Assembly (NCBI GenBank): GCA_018400435.1
Contig: JAGYMW010000009.1
Span: forward strand, 1-41,676
DNA: 41,676 nucleotides
Source: Bacillota bacterium
Lineage (GTDB): Bacteria; Bacillota; Dethiobacteria; DTU022
Reading direction: 5' to 3'
The notes below the pieces were generated by a model. It was not told where the DNA came from and ran no database searches. It saw only the letters and a program-made list of their open reading frames with translations. A program made the translations under genes and the position numbers. Of the stretch, positions 8,280 to 16,155 are shown one piece after another. How positions within the stretch are numbered: position 1 is the first letter of the stretch; the number at the start of each line of letters is the position of its first letter.

Positions 8280-9101
8280 TTACTGCCGATCCATGCTTCC
8301 CGAGGAAAACCCCTCCAGGTCTAAAGTTACATAGAGATAACCGAGGTTGCGGAAATAGTTAACAATGTCTCTTCGCCTGGAAAGAACAGCATAAAAATCT
8401 GTAATATTTACTTCAATGCGGGCCAGTTGTCCGTGACAGCGAACCCGAATTTCATTTTCCAGCCCCATGCGCCTCAGAAATGCTTCTGCTTCTGCCACTT
8501 TCCAGATTTTCTCTGTAGTCAGCAAATCCCCATATGGAAACCGCGAAGCAAAACAGGCTTCCGCCGGTTTATTCCAGGTAGGCAAACCGCTTTCCCGGGA
8601 AAGAGCCCTGATCTCCTGTTTGTCCAAAGTTGCTTCCTGCAGGGGGCGGCGGATGTTCAAATCCGTGAGGGCGCGCATTCCGGGCCGCTCCTCAAACCGA
8701 TCGCCGGCATGGGAACCGTCCAGAAGAGCAGGCCGGCCACGTTTAGCTCCGGCAGCGAGCATCCCCGCATACATTGCCTTTTTGCAGTAATAGCAGCGGT
8801 TTCGTTCATTGTTCCCGATAGCGGGAACCGATAGAAGATGGAGTTCCAAAACCTGGTGTTCCACACCCAGTTTTTCCGCCAGGGCAGCCGCTCCTTCCAC
8901 TGCCACCTGACCTGTTAGCTCCGATTTGATCGTCATAGCCAGTACATTCTCCCTGCCGAGGACAGTAAATGCCCTGAACAGCAGATAGGTACTGTCCATT
9001 CCACCGGAAAAGGCCACTGCCACCCGGTCAAATCCGCCCAAAATTGAATCGAGCCGCTTTCCCTTTTCTCCAATTACCGGTTGTTCACGTTCATTATCCA
9101 T
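8280..9101 (-). CDS. larE: LarE-type ATP-dependent sacrificial sulfur transferase
   Basis: 273-residue PP-loop ATPase. The P-loop VAVAFSGGMDSTYLLF is near residue 30. RCYYCKKAMY, GSHAGDRFEERPGMRALTDL, RRPLQEATLDKQEIR and WNKPAEACFASRFPYG match LarE. In LarE the protein gives up a cysteine sulfur, in the A-C-x-A-S-R motif (here about Cys183), to the pyridinium dicarboxylate precursor of the nickel-pincer cofactor of lactate racemase. That Cys is present. larA, larB and larC are not in the window, so a different PP-loop sulfur-transfer role cannot be excluded. It is transcribed leftward, alone. Confidence 0.8.
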   Translation of the reverse strand: MDNEREQPVIGEKGKRLDSILGGFDRVAVAFSGGMDSTYLLFRAFTVLGRENVLAMTIKSELTGQVAVEGAAALAEKLGVEHQVLELHLLSVPAIGNNERNRCYYCKKAMYAGMLAAGAKRGRPALLDGSHAGDRFEERPGMRALTDLNIRRPLQEATLDKQEIRALSRESGLPTWNKPAEACFASRFPYGDLLTTEKIWKVAEAEAFLRRMGLENEIRVRCHGQLARIEVNITDFYAVLSRRRDIVNYFRNLGYLYVTLDLEGFSSGSMDRQ

Positions 9102-9131
9102 CTTAATCGCCGCACCTCGTTGATTGATTAA

Positions 9132-9166
9132 AGGCGGGGAGCTCCTGTCCGAGCACTTCCCCGCCT
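9132..9166 (-). terminator. hairpin after the symporter gene
   Basis: AGGCGGGGA and TCCCCGCCT form a perfect 9-bp stem enclosing a GCTC/GAGC inner stem. Read leftward it is followed only by TTTAAT, a weak U-tract. It sits between the end of the symporter operon and larE. Confidence 0.5.
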
Positions 9167-9221
9167 AATATCACTGTTCTGTTTATTCCTATATCATGTT
9201 CTAATTACTACTGCTATCTCT

Positions 9222-10709
9222 TTAAATAATTTTCTTTCTTCCTAACTCTTCATGCAAATAGCCGATGAACTCTGCCGCTTTCTTCTCCGGCGGGCGGGTA
9301 AAGAAACTGACACCAATGAAGAGGACAGTGGCAATGAGACCACTCCAAACCCCCGGCCAGTAACCGAGAGGCTTTAAGCCGCTATATTGAAGAAAAGTAG
9401 CTGCCAGCCCGCCGACAACAACGCTGGCCAGTACAGCCGGGGCAGTCCCCCGTTTCCAGAAAAAGGCCCCGATCAAAGCAGGGACCATGACCAGCAGGCC
9501 GGCCGAAGAGGCCACAGAAAGGGCGGCGATCAAATCCAGTCGAATGGTAGCAAAAGCAACGATAACAACCGTGAAAAGAGGCACAAATATTTTTCCTACT
9601 AGCAATTCCCGTTTTTCATCGTTCGGTCTGCGGGAACTCTTAAAAACATCGCGGCAGATCATGGAGGAAAGAGTTAATATAATTGAATTAACCGTAGAAA
9701 CAGCCGCTGCACAGATTCCAAGCATGACCAGCAGGGCAACCCCTGCCGGAACAATATTTAAGCCCAGCAGGACCGGGGTAGCATTATCAGCAACGGCCAG
9801 TTCGGGGATGAGCAGGCGGGCGGAAAAACCCCACAGGATGGAAACCAGGGTATAGATAAAACCGAAGACCAGAAACCCCATCACCATGATGCGCATCTGG
9901 CCCAGTGAGCGGGGCACGAAAAGCCTCTGGCTGACCTGGGGATTGGAAAGGGAGAAGAAAAACCAGGGCAGGGTCAATCCGACAAATGTGTTGATATTGA
10001 AAAAGCCTGGACCCGGCACGGTCAGCCACGCCGGGTATTCTGCTTCCAGCCCGGCAAACAGCCCGCCAAAACCGCCAAAACCGCGGTAAGCAATGAGAAT
10101 AACCGAAAGCACGGCCACAACCAGCATGACCGCCGCCTGCAAAGAATCGGTCCAGGCCACCGCCTTTAATCCACCGGTCCAGGTCCAGTAAACGGCAATG
10201 AAAGCGGCGATGCTCACTCCCGCCAGATAAGGAATGGCCCCGCCGGAAATACCCTCCAGCAGGGCGCCGATGCCGATAAGCTGAACCGCACTATAGGGAA
10301 TGAGAAAAATTACAGCGGCCACAGCAGAAACAGCAGCTACTGCTTTGCTTCCGTAACGATCACCGAGCATTTCGGTGGGGGTGAGATAGTTATAACGCTG
10401 TCCCACCAGCCAGAAGCGCGGTCCGAAAAAAGCTACCAGCACAAGCCCGGAAAGATAAATCAGCTCAAAACCCAGGGCCCCGACCCCGCCGATATAGGTA
10501 AAACCGGCCAGACCGACCAGCATAAACGCGCTGTAAGTAGTAGCGCTGTAAGTAAGGGCGGAAACAATTCCACCCAGAGACCGGCCGGCCAGAAAAAATT
10601 CGTTCACTCCGCCACCCAGTTTGCGGCTGGCCTGACGGGCTATAACACTGCCTAGAATAAAATAAACAAAGAGAGCAATATAAACGGTATTAGCGCTCAT
10701 CTCGATCAT
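9222..10709 (-). CDS. Sodium:solute symporter (SSS family)
   Basis: 495-residue secondary transporter of the SSS (SLC5-like) family with about 13 hydrophobic helices. Family features: the first helix IALFVYFILGSVIARQA, EFFLAGRSLGGIVSALTYSATTYSAFMLVG in the TM1-2 region, LTPTEMLGDRYGSKAV, and YWTWTGGLKAVAWTDSLQA, the classic sodium-symporter signature. Substrate (carboxylate, proline or pantothenate types) cannot be fixed from sequence. The start ATG 10709 lies inside the end of the small upstream gene; ATG 10700 is an alternative with GGAAGG upstream. The overlap implies translational coupling. Confidence 0.88.
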   Translation of the reverse strand: MIEMSANTVYIALFVYFILGSVIARQASRKLGGGVNEFFLAGRSLGGIVSALTYSATTYSAFMLVGLAGFTYIGGVGALGFELIYLSGLVLVAFFGPRFWLVGQRYNYLTPTEMLGDRYGSKAVAAVSAVAAVIFLIPYSAVQLIGIGALLEGISGGAIPYLAGVSIAAFIAVYWTWTGGLKAVAWTDSLQAAVMLVVAVLSVILIAYRGFGGFGGLFAGLEAEYPAWLTVPGPGFFNINTFVGLTLPWFFFSLSNPQVSQRLFVPRSLGQMRIMVMGFLVFGFIYTLVSILWGFSARLLIPELAVADNATPVLLGLNIVPAGVALLVMLGICAAAVSTVNSIILTLSSMICRDVFKSSRRPNDEKRELLVGKIFVPLFTVVIVAFATIRLDLIAALSVASSAGLLVMVPALIGAFFWKRGTAPAVLASVVVGGLAATFLQYSGLKPLGYWPGVWSGLIATVLFIGVSFFTRPPEKKAAEFIGYLHEELGRKKII

Positions 10710-10896
10710 CCTTCCACCTGGCGGTAATCATACCCAGGAATACAATAACAACCAGGGCAAAAATACTCCAAAACAGAAAGGCACCGTAAAATTTGGTCAT
10801 GTTGCTCATAAAGGAAATAAAAGGAACAATAAAGGCAGAAAGAACAACAACAAGAAATACAATAATCCATAAGAGACGTTGTCGTTCAAGGGACAT
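10690..10896 (-). CDS. Small two-helix membrane protein paired with the symporter
   Basis: 68 residues, two predicted membrane helices (IIVFLVVVLSAFIVPFISF and FLFWSIFALVVIVFLGMI) and a charged C-terminus (ARWKDDRDER). ATG 10896 has GAGG 8 nt upstream. It overlaps the symporter start by 20 bp. Small helper proteins of the DUF3311/DUF997 kind are commonly encoded just before SSS symporters, and this fits by size, topology and position, though I cannot assign the family firmly. Confidence 0.7.
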   Translation of the reverse strand: MSLERQRLLWIIVFLVVVLSAFIVPFISFMSNMTKFYGAFLFWSIFALVVIVFLGMITARWKDDRDER

Positions 10897-10996
10897 TAAA
10901 ATTACCTCTTTTCTGTGGTGATATCACTTACTGGGCATTATAACATATTCTGTCCGATAATTAACCATTAAAATACATTTATATTGTATGCACAAC

Positions 10997-11025
10997 TTGA
11001 CTTTGATGTAAAATAATGTTATAAT
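10997..11025 (+). promoter_or_regulatory. near-consensus sigma-70 type promoter
   Basis: TTGACT (10997-11002), a 17-bp spacer and TATAAT (11020-11025). Transcription should start near 11031, at or next to the ATG at 11030 of the dockerin-like frame. The transcript would be nearly leaderless for that frame, and it would continue to the MORN-protein gene. Confidence 0.65.
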
Positions 11026-11029
11026 ATGG

Positions 11030-11242
11030 ATGTTTGAAAACACTGCCATTCGTAAAGATCTTAACGGGGACGGCATGATAGATGTAGTCGACGTAACACT
11101 CGTTTTTCAGCATACCCTGGATTTAATCAAACTGGAGTAAAGCATACAGAGACAGGCAGATTTAAACGGAAACAACCTTGTCAATGTCCTTGATACAGCC
11201 ATGCTCATGCGTTATGCCCTCGATATGAGCGAAACACTTTAA
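11030..11242 (+). pseudogene. Dockerin type I-like module, interrupted
   Basis: One frame encodes two calcium-loop repeats typical of a type I dockerin: KDLNGDGMIDVVDVTLVFQ and QADLNGNNLVNVLDTAMLMR, each followed by the helix end (TLDL, YALDM). An in-frame TAA (11138-11140) splits them in the linker, and the second repeat ends at TAA 11242. No longer upstream domain is attached: the frame opens with ATG 11030 right after a promoter. The first repeat has ideal ligands D-N-D; the second has drifted (D-N-N). Likely the decayed 3' end of a larger secreted protein, or two tiny ORFs. It lies directly upstream of the MORN gene on the same strand. Confidence 0.65.
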
Positions 11243-11330
11243 TCTCCTTGTAAAAAAAGACAAAATTATCATGTATAATATTACGGGTTTATTTTTGAGA
11301 AAAATTGGTTAAAGCGGGGAAAAGTAAAAG

Positions 11331-12635
11331 ATGGAGAAAAAAACCCATACTTTCAAAGACAGATCCGTTTATGAAGGAGAATGGCGGAACGGCAGGCGGC
11401 ATGGTCAGGGCACCTGGTCCAGGCCGGATGGTTGCCTCTTTACAGGTGAATGGGCTGACGATAAACCAAACGGCCTGGGAATACTAATCCTGCCGGGAGG
11501 GAAAAAATATATCGGCGAATGGAAGAATGGCCGCAGGCACGGTCTGGGCATTGAAATTCAAGCCGATGGTACGAAACTGACGGGTAGATGGTCAGAAGGA
11601 CAGTTAGTCTCCAAAACTTCACAGCCTGAAGAAAAAAAACCAGCTGAAGATACTGAGAAAGAAAAAGTACCTCTACCGCCAGAACCGGCACTGGAAGAAA
11701 CGGTTGAACCTGAAAAAGAATCCAATACAAAAGAATCGACCGAACCAAAAGCAGGAGTGGGAAGACAGGAACCGGAAGAACTTGATGAGCAAGCGGCGGT
11801 GGAAAAAGAAAAAGCCTATCCTTTACCTGGTTTGACCGAAGATGAAGAACCGGGAAAATATGAATATGGAGAACCGGAAAGTTACAAAGAAGAACTGGAA
11901 GACTATTATGATGAAACACCCGGGGAAGATGAACGCAAACCGTTCTGGAAAAAATGGTGGCTTTGGGCTATCATAATTCTTCTCGCCGTGCTGGCGGCTT
12001 TGTTGTTTTTTCTCTCTTCCCTGAACGATAATGGGAGCGCCGATCCGGACCCTGATCAGACTGAGGAACAAGGTAATACCGTGGATCCTGATCTGATCCC
12101 GGAAGAAGAGCCTACAGTTGAGGAACAGGCCGAAGGGGACAGCAAAGAAGAAGATCCTCCAACCATCGAAGCAGGAACTTATGTGGTCAATGAGGATATC
12201 GAACCGGGGCTCTACCGCTCTGAAGGAGGGATCACTTACTTTGAACGTCTCTCCGGCCTCAGCAGTGAACGAAAAGATGTAATCGCCAACGGAGCTGTTC
12301 CGAACGGGCCTGTAGTTGTGGAAGTCAAGGAATCTGATGTCGCCTTTCGAAGCGAAGGAAGCGGAACCTGGTACAGGCTTGACGATTCATATCAGCCGGA
12401 ACTTAAAAGTACGATCGACGACGGATGCTGGATTGTCGGCGTCGATATCGAGGCAGGTACTTACCGGACTGACGACGAAATCGATTATTGGGCCCGCCTG
12501 TCAAACTTCAGCCATGAAGTTGACGCGGTAATTGCCAATGACGCCATGGTGACCGGCGGAACGGCAGTGGAAATAAAAAGTTCCGATGCCGGATTCATCA
12601 GCCAGGGCCGGGCTATCTGGACCAAAGTTGATTAA
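11331..12635 (+). CDS. MORN-repeat membrane protein with duplicated C-terminal domain
   Basis: 434 residues in four parts. (1) Residues 14-93: three full 23-residue MORN repeats (YEGEWRNGRRHGQGTW, FTGEWADDKPNGLGI, YIGEWKNGRRHGLGIE) and a partial fourth. (2) About 95-203: a Glu/Pro/Lys-rich, probably disordered linker. (3) About 206-230: one transmembrane helix (WWLWAIIILLAVLAALLFFL). (4) After an acidic spacer, two tandem ~75-residue copies of a domain with pattern G-T/C-Y/W-V-x5-DIE-G-YR ... ERLS/ARLS ... VIAN ... SD-F, ending GTWYRLD and AIWTKVD. The MORN part should be cytoplasmic and the repeats outside. MORN modules bind lipids or proteins; the function here is unknown. A terminator follows. 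Confidence 0.85.
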   Translation: MEKKTHTFKDRSVYEGEWRNGRRHGQGTWSRPDGCLFTGEWADDKPNGLGILILPGGKKYIGEWKNGRRHGLGIEIQADGTKLTGRWSEGQLVSKTSQPEEKKPAEDTEKEKVPLPPEPALEETVEPEKESNTKESTEPKAGVGRQEPEELDEQAAVEKEKAYPLPGLTEDEEPGKYEYGEPESYKEELEDYYDETPGEDERKPFWKKWWLWAIIILLAVLAALLFFLSSLNDNGSADPDPDQTEEQGNTVDPDLIPEEEPTVEEQAEGDSKEEDPPTIEAGTYVVNEDIEPGLYRSEGGITYFERLSGLSSERKDVIANGAVPNGPVVVEVKESDVAFRSEGSGTWYRLDDSYQPELKSTIDDGCWIVGVDIEAGTYRTDDEIDYWARLSNFSHEVDAVIANDAMVTGGTAVEIKSSDAGFISQGRAIWTKVD

Positions 12636-12721
12636 GAAGAATCCGGCCACTGCAGACCAAGGCAGGCGGCCGGTCCCGGGTTTTCAAGAAGCTAAATTTT
12701 TTTCAAGAACATGGACATATT

Positions 12722-12745
12722 CCCTCCCCGAGTGGAGGGCTTTTT
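12722..12745 (+). terminator. intrinsic terminator after the MORN gene
   Basis: CCCTCC and GGAGGG pair around a 6-nt loop (CCGAGT), followed by CTTTTTC. It is correctly placed and oriented to end the MORN-protein transcript. Confidence 0.7.
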
Positions 12746-12750
12746 CTATC

Positions 12751-12762
12751 GCTGGCGCCAGC
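12751..12762. repeat. 12-bp palindrome in the gap before the first usp gene
   Basis: GCTGGCGCCAGC is a perfect palindrome just after the terminator. The remainder of 12636-12999 contains no convincing gene. A TTG-started frame (12788) runs into the usp gene but lacks any recognisable protein. Confidence 0.4.
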
Positions 12763-12999
12763 TGACGTTATTGCGGGGGGAAAAGGATTGAACCTGTTCC
12801 TCAACCCTGGCATCTTGCGTATCTTCATGCTTTATCATAACAGCAAGTCATACATCGTTCGCAAATTACCTGAAGATAAAAGATTACAAAACCCTGTTTG
12901 GCATGATAAAATAGATAATGGAAAGATAAGAAAAGATTCAAATGCAACGTGTCAATTCTGCAGCCATAACCATATATTTTCAAACAGGGGGCATGGAAC

Positions 13000-13467
13000 A
13001 TGAAAATGCTGATTTGTGTAGACGGTTCGGAACAAAGCCAAAAAGCACTTGAAAAGGCTGCTTTAATCGCTGCCGGTCCTCATATTGATGAGGTAACGGT
13101 AATTCATATCTTCGAAGGCAAGATGGATCCCTCCTCTTCTGCCATTGCCTGGGGCGGAGAAGGATACGCCATCACCGAAGCAGATATCGAACACTTTAAA
13201 GAACGCTACGAAATGGAAAAGAAAAAGGGTGTAGCAATCTTACAGGAAGCCAAAAGTTTCCTGGCGGGAAAAAATATTGAAGCGGAAACAATCCTGAAAG
13301 ATGGACATCCATCGCATACAATTATCGAAGCAGCGCAGGAAAATGATTTTGACATAATCGTTGTAGGGAGCAGGGGACTGGGTGGTTTTAAAAAATTACT
13401 TCTGGGCAGTGTAAGCAACGCCATCGCCCAGGAAGCGAAAAATTGCTGTGTCCTGATCGTTAAATAA
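13000..13467 (+). CDS. Universal stress protein UspA family
   Basis: 155-residue single Usp domain, ATP-binding type. N-terminal MKMLICVDGSEQSQKALEKA gives the first strand and nucleotide loop. The C-terminal motif GSRGLGGFKKLLLGSVSN matches the G-2X-G-9X-G-(S/T) ATP signature. ATG 13000 follows an AGGGGG site. Usp proteins respond to starvation, energy or redox stress. Its last 13 codons recur almost identically at 16381-16419. It is one of three paralogues in the window (also 19346 and 20370). Confidence 0.92.
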   Translation: MKMLICVDGSEQSQKALEKAALIAAGPHIDEVTVIHIFEGKMDPSSSAIAWGGEGYAITEADIEHFKERYEMEKKKGVAILQEAKSFLAGKNIEAETILKDGHPSHTIIEAAQENDFDIIVVGSRGLGGFKKLLLGSVSNAIAQEAKNCCVLIVK

Positions 13468-13523
13468 ATCAACACTGCAAAGAGATCATTGAACTTACAG
13501 GATAAAAAAACATCCAAAGAAAA

Positions 13524-13594
13524 ACCCCGCCGTGAGCGGTTATCAGTAACAACCGGCCTGCCGGTTGTTACTGCCGCCTATTGCACTGCGGGGT
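13524..13594. terminator. large nested hairpin, bidirectional terminator
   Basis: The outer stem is ACCCCGC/GCGGGGT (13524-13530 and 13588-13594). A middle GCGG/CCGC pair encloses a perfect 14-bp inner stem, CAGTAACAACCGGC and GCCGGTTGTTACTG, with a 2-nt centre (13544-13573). Reading right there is TATTTTC after it; reading left there is TTTTTC. It lies between the convergent usp and molybdate ATPase genes, so it can end both transcripts. Confidence 0.75.
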
Positions 13595-13625
13595 ATTTTC
13601 TAGTGGAAATAAACAAGATTCAGAT

Positions 13626-14339
13626 TCAATTGACATTGAGTGCAGCAATCCCCGAAAGCACCGTTTCATTCAGGTAGCTGTCTTTGATCGCCTCGAACGC
13701 CTCTGCTGCAGAGGCCACATTAACTATCTGACCCTTTACCATCGCTGCAAAAGTATCACCAATCAACTCCGCTTCATGCAGATCATGAGTGACATAAATC
13801 GATGGGATACCATTGTTTTTAAGGGTACGGCGGAATTCAGGCCACAGCTTCTCTTTAGTCGAAGCATCAATGTCACTCAGCGGTTCATCAAGCAGCATAA
13901 CCTCGGGATCGGAGGTCAGCGCACGGGCCAGTGAAACCCGGCTTCGATACCCTCCGCTAAGTTCCAGCGGTTTTTTATTCAGCACATCCTGCAGCCCGAG
14001 CATTTCAACCATTAGCTTCCCGGTTTCAGCAAATCCCCGTCCATTCCTTGAAGCATAGATAATATTATCCCAGGCTGTAAGGTGATTGAACAGGGCCGGG
14101 TGCTGGGGGACATAGCCGAGATTCCTTTCTTCCGGAGGCAAAACCGTTACATCACGGCTGTTAATAAACACTTTTCCGTTGTCACCGCTGATGATGCCGG
14201 CAATTATCTTCAGAAGGGTAGTTTTTCCGCTCCCATTTATGCCGATGATCACCTTAATGCCAGATTCCATTTTCATGGAAACACCGCAGAGCACCTGCTG
14301 GTCACCATAACATTTTTTGATATTTTTAAATTCAAGCAT
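13626..14339 (-). CDS. Molybdate/tungstate ABC transporter ATPase
   Basis: 237-residue ABC ATPase that powers import by the adjoining permease. Walker A GINGSGKTTLLKII is near residue 35. The Q-loop is in YVPQHPALFNHLT, the signature is LSGGYRSRVSLARAL, Walker B is VMLLDEPLSDID, and the switch His is in YVTHDLHEA. It lacks the long C-terminal molybdopterin-binding (TOBE) domain of classical ModC, so it is closer in length to TupC/WtpC-type ATPases. It overlaps the permease stop by 8 bp. Molybdate versus tungstate cannot be decided from sequence. Confidence 0.85.
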   Translation of the reverse strand: MLEFKNIKKCYGDQQVLCGVSMKMESGIKVIIGINGSGKTTLLKIIAGIISGDNGKVFINSRDVTVLPPEERNLGYVPQHPALFNHLTAWDNIIYASRNGRGFAETGKLMVEMLGLQDVLNKKPLELSGGYRSRVSLARALTSDPEVMLLDEPLSDIDASTKEKLWPEFRRTLKNNGIPSIYVTHDLHEAELIGDTFAAMVKGQIVNVASAAEAFEAIKDSYLNETVLSGIAALNVN

Positions 14340-15114
14340 CTTTAACCCTCCGATAATTCATGAAACTCAGGGTGGCAACAAGCAGAGCCGAAATGGCGAT
14401 ACATACTGCACTGGCAGTAATGGCCATCCCCAGCTCCCCTTCCTCCACCTTGCTGAAAACATAGGAGGCCAGCACCTGAGTAGTACCGGGAACATTGCCC
14501 CCGAACATCGCCACTGCCGCAAATTCGCTCAGCGAACGGGCATAACTTAAAACAAACCCGGAAAAAAGTGCCTCGCTGAGGGCTGGAATTACCACCCGGA
14601 GGTACGCTTTATAGGGGATATCACCGAGCGAGCGGGCTACGGCCACAATTTCCGGATCAATTTGATCCACACCCGAAGAGATGGTTCTGGCAGCCAGCGG
14701 ATATGAAACAAAGAACATGGCCATGACCACCGCCACCAGGGTAAATGCCAGGCCGGTCGGGCCGATGAATCCAAAGGCATTGCGGCCGAAAGCAAGAAGC
14801 AGGGCCAGCCCGGCCACCGTATGCGGGATGGCTATAGGCAGATCGTTCATCGTGTTGGCAATTTTATATATAATTGTATTCCTGTTAAACAGGTGGTAAT
14901 AACCAAAACCCAGAGCCAGCAGCAAACTCAGCAGGGCAGCAGCCAGAGCTGCAATGAGCGTATTCTTGAAACTCTGCCAGAAATATATGTCCTGAAAGGT
15001 CTCACTTATCCCCCCACCGGTCAGGCGCCCCAGCAGGGCTACCAGGGGGTAAATAACCAGCAATAGAAACAGGGGGATGAAGAGTACATCAATGATATTT
15101 TTCCTGCTCATCAT
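14332..15114 (-). CDS. Molybdate/tungstate ABC transporter permease
   Basis: About 260-residue inner-membrane permease with 6 predicted helices. The cytoplasmic EAA loop that contacts the ATPase is visible as VAVARSLGDIPYKAYLRVVIP, and SLSEFAAVAMFGGN follows, similar to ModB/WtpB. The track starts at GTG 15129; I prefer ATG 15114, which overlaps the upstream TGA as ATGA and gives MMSRKNIIDVLFIPLFLLL. It lies between the binding protein and ATPase genes, with overlaps at both ends. Confidence 0.85.
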   Translation of the reverse strand: MMSRKNIIDVLFIPLFLLLVIYPLVALLGRLTGGGISETFQDIYFWQSFKNTLIAALAAALLSLLLALGFGYYHLFNRNTIIYKIANTMNDLPIAIPHTVAGLALLLAFGRNAFGFIGPTGLAFTLVAVVMAMFFVSYPLAARTISSGVDQIDPEIVAVARSLGDIPYKAYLRVVIPALSEALFSGFVLSYARSLSEFAAVAMFGGNVPGTTQVLASYVFSKVEEGELGMAITASAVCIAISALLVATLSFMNYRRVKDA

Positions 15115-15878
15115 TCGCACGGCTGCCACCCGTAAATAGTGAATTCATCGTTATGTTCAAAAGCCGTCTCCAGGAATTTCTGAGCCAGCTCTTCATCGCC
15201 ACCTTTTAAAATCGCCGCCCCGAAAATAATATCTCCCGTGTATTCGAGCGGTATTTCTTCAATATATTCCTGGCCGTTGAGCTTGGTTACGCTGCTGTAA
15301 TTTAAACCGGCATCCAGTTCGTTTTCTTCAATCATCAGGGCCAGCTGATTAACCGTTGAAGGACGGGCTTTCAGGTTGCCGGAAGCAACCAGCTCATCCC
15401 AAAGTCCCATGTTTTTGAGGGCCGATTCTGCATAGAAACCGCCCGGCGCCGTCGGCTCGCAGATACCGACTACCACATCTGGTTTAAGCAGATCTTCTAC
15501 GCAAGACACCTTATCGCGCCCCGATTCCGAAACAACCAGCACTTCATGGTCAAGAAGGAATTTTTTACTTTCTGCTACCATTTCGACATCTTCCAGCTTT
15601 TCTATATAAACCCAGTCTGCCGAGAAATAAAGATCACAGGGTTGATCTTCTTCAATCTGGGTATAGAGCCCGCCGGACGGACCGTAATTGGGGATTACCT
15701 CGATACCGGTTTCCTCCTGGAAAATGGCGATTACTTCATCCATCGGTTTTTTAAGTCCTGCCGCAACAAAAAGATCAAGCTGTTCCGCCTGAGATCCGCA
15801 GCCACCGCCAATGATAACCAGGGCCAAAGCTGTTACAATGATTACAACCGTCAACACTTTAAATAATTTTGCAGTCAT
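15111..15878 (-). CDS. modA: Molybdate/tungstate-binding protein, ModA-like lipoprotein
   Basis: 255-residue periplasmic-type oxyanion-binding protein. The signal peptide ends in a lipobox (ALVIIGGGCGS), so it is membrane-anchored. ModA landmarks: LDLFVAAGLKKPMDEV, IPNYGPSGGLYTQIEEDQPCDLYFSA, EVLVVSESG, GICEPTAPGGFYAE, LNYSSV and IFGAAIL. First gene of the leftward three-gene transporter operon; ATG 15878 follows AGGGTG. A 385-nt leader with a probable Moco riboswitch and terminator precedes it. The related tungstate proteins TupA and WtpA are alternatives. Confidence 0.82.
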   Translation of the reverse strand: MTAKLFKVLTVVIIVTALALVIIGGGCGSQAEQLDLFVAAGLKKPMDEVIAIFQEETGIEVIPNYGPSGGLYTQIEEDQPCDLYFSADWVYIEKLEDVEMVAESKKFLLDHEVLVVSESGRDKVSCVEDLLKPDVVVGICEPTAPGGFYAESALKNMGLWDELVASGNLKARPSTVNQLALMIEENELDAGLNYSSVTKLNGQEYIEEIPLEYTGDIIFGAAILKGGDEELAQKFLETAFEHNDEFTIYGWQPCE

Positions 15879-15972
15879 TTTTCACCCTTCTTTTTGAATT
15901 ATTCATTTTAAGATCAAGTAATGGTCAATGCTCTTAAACTGTAAATAATGCCTGTGTTGAATAATCCAGAAT

Positions 15973-16001
15973 AAAAAAAACGTCTTTCGAAAGAAGACGT
16001 T
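15973..16001 (-). terminator. riboswitch expression-platform terminator
   Basis: Read leftward, AACGTCTT and AAGACGTT form an 8-bp stem with a 7-nt loop, directly followed by a run of T (8 in a row including the stem end). It lies about 95 nt before the modA start and just after the structured aptamer region, as in transcription-attenuating riboswitches. Confidence 0.8.
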
Positions 16002-16035
16002 CCCCGTAAAAGATCCAAAGTCAAATTTTTGCTTA

Positions 16036-16155
16036 TATACTTTCGGATCATCTCCTTTCCACTATCGGGAGGCAACACCGTTTCCCGTGTTACCCTGTCG
16101 GTTTGCCCCCTTGGGTATACATACCGGTAGGAAGACAAACTCGGAGTCAATTGTT
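16036..16155 (-). promoter_or_regulatory. Probable Moco-type riboswitch aptamer upstream of modA
   Basis: Leader RNA segment with ordered elements: GACTCCGAG at the 5' side, an arm GTTTG/CAAAC capped by GGTATGTATACC, then GACAGGG, a stem GTAACAC/GTGTTGC with a GGGAAACG loop, and CCTCCC ... GTGGAAAGGAG. This order, the purine-rich GGAAAGGAG end and the downstream molybdate transporter fit the Moco RNA motif, known to control molybdenum/tungsten cofactor and transport genes. The assignment is from memory of the consensus and not from a covariance search. A strong terminator follows. Two further hairpins (AGGTAA-AGGG-TTACCT and GGTTGA-GATA-TCAACC) lie 5' of it, at 16160-16245. Confidence 0.65.

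Noticed and set aside
12788-13003. 71-aa TTG-started ORF with CQFCSHNH overlapping the usp start
   Set aside because: Overlaps the better-supported usp gene and its ribosome site. The Cys/His pattern is too short to support a zinc-binding protein.
15914-16150. 78-aa minus-strand ORF
   Set aside because: It runs through the stems and terminator of the structured modA leader; no protein family seen.
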